Assembly (NCBI GenBank): GCA_038245795.1
Contig: JBBRSC010000125.1
Location: 1-9,442 of the forward strand
DNA: 9,442 nt
Origin: JBBRSC01 sp038245795
GTDB lineage: Bacteria; Actinomycetota; Acidimicrobiia; Acidimicrobiales; Microtrichaceae
Direction: 5' to 3'
Under the pieces are notes generated by a model, which saw nothing but the letters and a program-made list of their open reading frames with translations, did not search any database and was not told the DNA's origin. This document shows positions 4,886-9,442 of this stretch, piece by piece. A program made the position numbers and the translations under genes. Each line of letters begins with the position of its first letter. The first letter of the stretch is position 1.

Positions 4886-6022
4886 TCAGCCGTTGGAGTG
4901 GAGCGACGCGTTCAACCCACCCCAGTTGCCGTCGGAGGCCAGGACCTCCACGACGCCGGTGGTTGAATTCCGGCGGAAGAGGAGGTCGGAGCGGCCCGAC
5001 AAGTCCCGCGCCTTCACGACTTCGCCGTCCGGGAGTGTGACTCGGGTTCCTGCTGTGACATACAAGCCCGCTTCAACCGTGCATCGGTCACCCAACGAGA
5101 TCCCGACGCCACCGTTCGCACCGAGAAGGCAACCTTCTCCCAGAGAGATCACCTCGGTCCCGCCACCGGACAGCGTCCCCATGATGGACGCTCCCCCGCC
5201 GATGTCGGAGTTCGCACCGACAACGACCCCAGCAGAGATCCGTCCCTCAACCATGGCGTTACCGAGCGTCCCGGCATTGAAGTTCACAAAGCCTTCGTGC
5301 ATCACTGTGGTCCCCTCGGCAAGATAGGCGCCCAATCGAACTCGATCAGCGTGCGCGATTCGGACGCCAGTCGGAACGACGTAGTCGCACATTCGCGGGA
5401 ACTTGTCGACACCGGTGACTTGCACGATCACACCACGACCGCGGAGTTCGCCCCGTCGCTCATCGAAGCCGTCTGGGTCCGCCGGTCCGTGGTTGGTCCA
5501 CACGACATTGGGCAGGAGCGCGAATTGGCCGTCCAGGCTCAATCCGTGGGGACGCACCAAGCGGTGCGACAACAGATGGAGTCGTAGGTACACCTCGCTG
5601 GTGGTCCTCGGAGCGACTGACAGATCCCCAATGCAGACGAGCACGGGTTCCACGACGGTTCCCAACTCCGACGGCCCCTGCGAGAGCACGCCACTCAACG
5701 ACGAGATCAGCGCTGCGTTGGGATGACTCCCACCGTCGGCGAGCACCGGCGAGCACCAGCGCGCAGCCTCCTCGAGCACCTCGGCGCTCAGCAGGAACGT
5801 GCCGTCGGCCTCCACCCCGAGGAGGTCGCACATCAACGCCGCGAAACCGACGTTGACCTCCAGATTCGGGAACGGGAAGAAGGTATCGAGGACCTTCAAT
5901 CCATCTCCAGCGAGCGATCGGGTGGCGAAACCGAGGCCAAATGCTGACGGCGGGTTCCACGACAGACGCTGCTGGATCTCGGTGATGCGGGCGCGGAACG
6001 TATCGAGAGTCGGGTCGCTCAT
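4886..6022 (-). CDS. dapD: 2,3,4,5-tetrahydropyridine-2,6-dicarboxylate N-succinyltransferase (actinobacterial DapD)
   Basis: This enzyme transfers succinyl from succinyl-CoA to tetrahydrodipicolinate, the first step of the succinylase branch to meso-diaminopimelate and lysine. The 378-aa protein has an N-terminal domain (1-~200), a left-handed beta-helix of hexapeptide repeats (~214-330, such as RIAHADRVRLGAYLAEGTTV and ISAGVVVGANSDIGGGASI) and a short C-terminal tail. The segment MVEGRIS (257-263) is typical of the actinobacterial type. Its Glu259 probably corresponds to the glutamate proposed as catalytic in the M. tuberculosis enzyme. It is longer than the M. tuberculosis protein (about 317 aa), the extra being mainly N-terminal. 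The start is ATG at 6020-6022. An in-frame stop lies 9 nt upstream, so the start cannot be earlier. The only purine-rich GGAGGAGAGG is ~20 nt away, too far for a normal ribosome site. It is the last gene of the hflX-dapC-dapE-dapD run, 89 bp after dapE. Confidence 0.93.
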   Translation of the reverse strand: MSDPTLDTFRARITEIQQRLSWNPPSAFGLGFATRSLAGDGLKVLDTFFPFPNLEVNVGFAALMCDLLGVEADGTFLLSAEVLEEAARWCSPVLADGGSHPNAALISSLSGVLSQGPSELGTVVEPVLVCIGDLSVAPRTTSEVYLRLHLLSHRLVRPHGLSLDGQFALLPNVVWTNHGPADPDGFDERRGELRGRGVIVQVTGVDKFPRMCDYVVPTGVRIAHADRVRLGAYLAEGTTVMHEGFVNFNAGTLGNAMVEGRISAGVVVGANSDIGGGASIMGTLSGGGTEVISLGEGCLLGANGGVGISLGDRCTVEAGLYVTAGTRVTLPDGEVVKARDLSGRSDLLFRRNSTTGVVEVLASDGNWGGLNASLHSNG

Positions 6023-6111
6023 GGGCGATCACACTACGGGACGACCTCTCCTCCACCCGACGACGCCGGTCATTCGGTGAGCACCACGGCTGAAACGGGC
6101 AGTGCGACGCC

Positions 6112-7185
6112 TCAGACCACTCCGGCTCCCGCGGCGATGATGTCATCGATCACCGACCAGGTTCGGAGCAAGCTGTCGCGATGGAGCCGCTCCTCGGCGG
6201 TGTGGGCGAGTGTCGGATCGCCGGGGCCGAGGTTGACAGCGGGAACGCCGCGTTCGGAGAACCTGGCCACGTCGGTCCAACCCAATTTGGCATCGACTCC
6301 GAGGCCGTGCCGCTCGATGGCGGCCTTGATGAGCGGATGATCGACCGCCGGGGTGGCCGCCGCCGCGATGTCGACGATCTCAATCAGGTCCTCGTCCTCC
6401 ATGAACGGCGAGAGGAACTCGCGCACGTGTTGCTCTGCCTCAGCGGAGGTGCGATCGGGCGCGAAACGATGACCGATCGAGAGTTGGACCTGGTCCGGAA
6501 CGACATTGCCGGAAGTTCCGCCATTCACGCCAACAGCCAGGAGTGCCTCATGGAACTGACATCCGTTGATGATCGGCCGTCGCGGTTCGTACTCGGTCAG
6601 TGCGCTCAGCACACCGCCAAGCCGGTGTACAGCGTTTCGCCCCATCCACGCACGAGCGGTATGAGCTCGGGCGCCACGCAGTGTGACCGTGGCGCGTACC
6701 GAGCCCTGGCACCCGGCCTCGATCGCGCCATCGGTCGGTTCGCCCAGAATGGCGAGATCCCCTTCCAACAACTCGGGTACTGCCGCAAACAGCTCGCCCA
6801 ATCCGCTCTCCGACGCGGCGATTTCCTCGCGGGCGTAGAACACGTACGTCACATCGACGGCCGGCTCGACGTGTTCAGTGGCCGAGGCCAACATGACCGC
6901 TAGACCACCTTTCATGTCGGCGGACCCGACCCCCCACAACCAGTCGTCGGCCACGCGGGCAACGGCGTTGCCATTGGCCGGGACCGTATCGGTGTGTCCA
7001 GCCAGGATGACCCGGGTCGAGCGCCCGAGACGTGTGCGGGCAACGAGGTTCTCTCCCACGCGCGTCACCTCGAGATGCGGCAGCGCCTGCAATCGCGCCT
7101 CAATGATGGCGACCAATGCGGCCTCGCTGCGACTCTCCGAGGCAATGTCGACCAAGCTGGTCGTCAGGCCGAACAGGTCGTCCAT
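6112..7185 (-). CDS. dapE: Succinyl-diaminopimelate desuccinylase (M20 metallopeptidase family)
   Basis: DapE hydrolyses N-succinyl-LL-diaminopimelate to succinate and LL-diaminopimelate in the cytoplasm using two zinc ions. Counting from ATG 7185 (357 aa), the metal and catalytic set of M20 enzymes is complete: His64 and Asp66 in AGHTDTVP, bridging Asp90 in GSADMKGG, Glu120-Glu121 in AREEI, Glu149 in GEPTDG and His328 in LAHTAEE. The dimerisation (lid) domain occupies roughly 165-275. ATG 7185 has GGAGG 7 nt upstream. The adjacent ATG at 7188 leaves only 4 nt, and a start at 7227 would overlap dapC, so 7185 is preferred. The dapC stop is 16 bp upstream of it, so the two are almost certainly cotranscribed. 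Other M20 activities such as acetylornithine deacetylase are possible by sequence, but dapC and dapD on either side make DapE the best call. Confidence 0.92.
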   Translation of the reverse strand: MDDLFGLTTSLVDIASESRSEAALVAIIEARLQALPHLEVTRVGENLVARTRLGRSTRVILAGHTDTVPANGNAVARVADDWLWGVGSADMKGGLAVMLASATEHVEPAVDVTYVFYAREEIAASESGLGELFAAVPELLEGDLAILGEPTDGAIEAGCQGSVRATVTLRGARAHTARAWMGRNAVHRLGGVLSALTEYEPRRPIINGCQFHEALLAVGVNGGTSGNVVPDQVQLSIGHRFAPDRTSAEAEQHVREFLSPFMEDEDLIEIVDIAAAATPAVDHPLIKAAIERHGLGVDAKLGWTDVARFSERGVPAVNLGPGDPTLAHTAEERLHRDSLLRTWSVIDDIIAAGAGVV

Positions 7186-7201
7186 CATCGGTCCTCCATC
7201 G

Positions 7202-8398
7202 TCACAACTGCGGCTCGGCGGTCGCAATGATCGCAGCGGTCGTGAAAGGTCCAGTCGAGCTGGCTGTCGTCAACCGGTCGAAGGCCACGCTCAGAACATT
7301 GTCTGGCTGCACGAGAGCCATGCGGACATGGTGGGCACCGCTCGGGCCATAGAACTCGCCGGGACTCACGACGATGCCTGCCTTCTCAGCCAGCCAACGT
7401 GCAAAGGCCCAGGCATCGCCGTCCGGCGCAGCAACCCAGAGATAGAACGCCCCCTCCGGCGCGGCTGCCGCAATGCCTGCAGCGTTGATTGCTTCGACGG
7501 CGGAGATCAGCCGGTGCCAATATCGTGCGCGCTGCTCGACGACGTGAGCGTCGTCGTCAAGCGCTACGGCCATTGCGGCCTGGATCGGCCCAGGAACCAT
7601 CAGCCCTTGGTGCTTGCGGACCTCGGAGAGATAGCGGACGAGTTCAGCGTCACCGGCGTAGAAGCCTGCACGGAGGCCGGCCAGGTTGGAGCGCTTCGAC
7701 AGCGACTGCACCGACAGCACGCCATCATTCCCAGCCGCGAGGATGGTTCGAGCGGGTCGTTGGACCTCCCCCACCGGCGGACCGGTCCACGTGAACTCGA
7801 CGTAACACTCATCCGACGCCACCACGACATCGTGTTGGCGTCCCCAGTCGGCCGCCGCCACCAAGTCGTCCAGTCCCCCTGCCGGATTGCCCGGGGTGTT
7901 GACCCACAGACAGAGCGCCCGTTGAGCATCGCCAGGATCGATCGAATCGAGTTGGATCCGGAACTGATCGTCGACGGCCACCGGAACGGCTCGACACCCC
8001 GCCAGCGTGGCGCCCATCGCGTAGGTCGGATACGAGATCGCCGGGTAAAGCACAGTGTCTCGATCGGGCCGGCGGAGCTTCAACACCATCGGAAGGCTGG
8101 CGACGAATTCTTTCGTCCCCACACACAACGCCGCGCCGGTGGCGGGATCGACATCGACTCCGAGCCGGCGATCGAACCACCCCGCAACCGCCTCGCGCGC
8201 GGTGAGAGAGCCGATCGACGTGGGGTAGCCGCGTTCGCTCCCCGAGGCCGCCAGCATCGCCGTCACGCCGGCCGGTGGAGGATCGCACGGCGTCCCAACC
8301 GACAGATCGACAGCGACTCCGTGATGGCGTTCGGCCAGTTCAGTGATCGCCCGAAGACGATCGTACGGGTAGGGCGGCGGGACGAACGGCACGTTCAC
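7202..8398 (-). CDS. dapC: N-succinyl-diaminopimelate aminotransferase (class I/II PLP fold)
   Basis: DapC converts N-succinyl-2-amino-6-ketopimelate to N-succinyl-LL-diaminopimelate with glutamate as amino donor. The 398-aa protein shows the fold-type-I set: substrate-side ISYPTYAMGA (121-130), Asn171 in NTPGNPAGG, Asp196 in SDECYVEF, the PLP Schiff-base Lys235 in SLSKRSNLAGLRAGF with Arg243, and Arg359 in HVRMAL for the substrate carboxylate. All key residues are present. The start codon is GTG (8396-8398), overlapping the hflX stop as GTGA. No good ribosome site is visible, so translational coupling to hflX is likely. The last ~20 residues after LTTAS are Ala/Thr-rich and probably disordered. 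Aminotransferase specificity is hard to read from sequence. The assignment rests on matching actinobacterial DapC in style and on the dapE/dapD neighbours. Confidence 0.9.
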   Translation of the reverse strand: MNVPFVPPPYPYDRLRAITELAERHHGVAVDLSVGTPCDPPPAGVTAMLAASGSERGYPTSIGSLTAREAVAGWFDRRLGVDVDPATGAALCVGTKEFVASLPMVLKLRRPDRDTVLYPAISYPTYAMGATLAGCRAVPVAVDDQFRIQLDSIDPGDAQRALCLWVNTPGNPAGGLDDLVAAADWGRQHDVVVASDECYVEFTWTGPPVGEVQRPARTILAAGNDGVLSVQSLSKRSNLAGLRAGFYAGDAELVRYLSEVRKHQGLMVPGPIQAAMAVALDDDAHVVEQRARYWHRLISAVEAINAAGIAAAAPEGAFYLWVAAPDGDAWAFARWLAEKAGIVVSPGEFYGPSGAHHVRMALVQPDNVLSVAFDRLTTASSTGPFTTAAIIATAEPQL

Positions 8399-9442
8399 GA
8401 AGCGACATCCATGCCAGGTCCGCTGGTCGCTGGGTCTGTGCTTGCCGAATGCGCGGTCGCTGAGTGTGTGTTCGCTGATGGTGGCTCGGGGGCTTCGAGC
8501 ACCCGCGAGTCGAGCGATCGCGCCTGTTCTGCGTCGAGCACGAGGTCAACGAAGCGGGACATCTCCGCATCCCCCAGGCGGGCGCGAAATCGCATTCCAA
8601 GATCAGTGGGCGTCTCAGAGATGACCTCGCCACTCCGATGTACCGCCGCGATCAGATCGCCTCGGTCGTACGGCACCAGAAGGTCCAGAACCGGCGTCAT
8701 GGCCCGGAGTCGATCGCCGATGGTGACGAGCATGGCATCGACCCCATCGCCCGAGGCTGCCGATACAACGACCGATCCCGTCAGACGTTCTGCTAATCGC
8801 TCGGCGGAATTCGGCGCGATGTCGGCCTTGTTGATCACCACGAGCTCGGGCACCTCGTCGGCGCCGATCTCAGCGAGAACGAGACGAACAGCATCGAACT
8901 GGCCTTCGGGATCCGGCGCCGAAGCATCAACGACATGGATCAGCAGATCAGCATGGGCGGCAACGTCGAGCGTGGACTTGAAGGCCTCGACGAGCTGGTG
9001 TGGCAACTTCCTGACGAACCCGACGGTGTCCGTCAGGAGCACCGATTCACCACCGGGCAGCTGCAACCGTCGCGTCGTGGCTTCAAGTGTTGCGAAGAGA
9101 CGATCCTCGGCCAGGACACCAGCGTCGGTGAGACAGTTCAGCAGCGTCGACTTCCCAGCGTTGGTGTAGCCAACAATGGCGATCTGGTGGAGACCGGAGC
9201 GACGACGCCCCTTTCGTTGGGTATCGCGATGGCGCGAGATGAGTCGAAGCTCACCCTCGAGTTTGTGGATCCGTCGCACGAGTCGACGCCGATCGACCTC
9301 GAGCTGAGTCTCACCCGGACCTCGGGTGCCGATGCCGCCGCCCTGCTGGGACATCGTGCGGCCCTTGCCCCGGAGGCGAGGGAGCCGATACTTGAGTTGC
9401 GCCAATTCCACCTGGGCTTTGCCTTCCTGGCTGGCAGCGTTC
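8395..9442 (-). CDS. hflX: HflX, ribosome-associated GTPase (5' end outside window)
   Basis: HflX is a TRAFAC GTPase that binds the large ribosomal subunit and splits stalled or hibernating ribosomes, notably under stress. The visible part (~348 aa) begins in the middle of the N-terminal domain; the frame is open to base 9442 (reading NAASQEGKAQVELAQLKYRL). Then come the conserved GGIGTRGPGETQLEVDRR, a basic helix and the G domain: G1 GYTNAGKST (9145-9171), switch I FATLEATTRR, G3 DTVGF, G4 NKAD and G5 SAAS, followed by a C-terminal domain. All nucleotide-binding motifs are intact. The C-terminus carries a low-complexity Ser/Thr/Ala/Pro tail of ~30 residues built on a 10-residue repeat. It appears first in an operon with dapC, whose GTG start overlaps its stop. 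Some actinobacteria such as M. tuberculosis have dapF just upstream of hflX, so dapF may lie beyond this edge (inference). Confidence 0.96.
   Translation of the reverse strand, partial: NAASQEGKAQVELAQLKYRLPRLRGKGRTMSQQGGGIGTRGPGETQLEVDRRRLVRRIHKLEGELRLISRHRDTQRKGRRRSGLHQIAIVGYTNAGKSTLLNCLTDAGVLAEDRLFATLEATTRRLQLPGGESVLLTDTVGFVRKLPHQLVEAFKSTLDVAAHADLLIHVVDASAPDPEGQFDAVRLVLAEIGADEVPELVVINKADIAPNSAERLAERLTGSVVVSAASGDGVDAMLVTIGDRLRAMTPVLDLLVPYDRGDLIAAVHRSGEVISETPTDLGMRFRARLGDAEMSRFVDLVLDAEQARSLDSRVLEAPEPPSANTHSATAHSASTDPATSGPGMDVAS
8425..8473 (-). repeat. 30-bp imperfect tandem repeat within the hflX 3' end
   Basis: Plus-strand GGTCGCTGGGTCTGTGCTT (8425-8443) recurs 30 bp later as GGTCGCTGAGTGTGTGTTC (8455-8473) with few changes. 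In protein this gives ANTHSAT followed ten residues later by ASTDPAT. It lies in the disordered tail of HflX, outside any conserved domain, and looks like recent slippage or duplication. Confidence 0.65.

Noticed and set aside
6878..9169. 763-codon open frame on the plus strand
   Set aside because: It is antisense to hflX, dapC and dapE, all clearly recognisable on the other strand.

Overview
The window is high-GC bacterial chromosome, compactly coded, apart from its first ~118 bases, which are AT-rich. Gene content and order point to an actinobacterium. A LysM membrane protein diverges from lexA across GAAC-N4-GTTC SOS boxes, the same arrangement as Rv2719c/lexA in Mycobacterium tuberculosis. 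A class II ribonucleotide reductase, an actinobacterial-type DapD and hflX lie nearby. An uncultured or environmental Acidimicrobiia-like lineage would fit, but this is inference from gene neighbourhood and protein character, not from a phylogeny.

Layout. (1) 1-118: AT-rich edge with a 14-bp palindrome and a heptanucleotide tandem repeat. (2) 72-2180, minus: N-terminal part of nrdJ (353 residues) running straight into an intein, inserted exactly before the catalytic thiyl-radical cysteine. The frame stops in the AT-rich edge before the intein C-terminal motifs and before the rest of NrdJ. (3) 2181-2683: ~500 bp between divergent genes, with a candidate nrdJ promoter, a ~215-nt leader closed by a perfect 13-bp inverted repeat, and DnaA-box-like sites. 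(4) 2684-3460, plus: stand-alone RibD-C/dihydrofolate-reductase-fold reductase. (5) 3501-3917, minus: small one-TM LysM protein. (6) 3972-4083: divergent SOS control region with four perfect LexA boxes. (7) 4120-4860, plus: lexA. (8) 4886-9442, minus: apparent operon hflX (5' end cut by the window) - dapC - dapE - dapD.

Function. The left and middle part reads as a DNA-damage/dNTP-supply neighbourhood: NrdJ makes deoxynucleotides, LexA controls itself and the LysM protein (likely an SOS-induced division or cell-wall inhibitor), and the RibD-C protein may act in riboflavin or folate reduction. The right part supplies three consecutive steps of the succinylase branch of diaminopimelate/lysine synthesis, coupled to the ribosome-associated GTPase HflX. 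I did not find CRISPR arrays, transposases, tRNA or rRNA genes. The most unusual material is the interrupted nrdJ and its leader RNA. The truncation at the window edge may be biological (split or decayed intein) or an assembly chimera, and the sequence alone does not decide.
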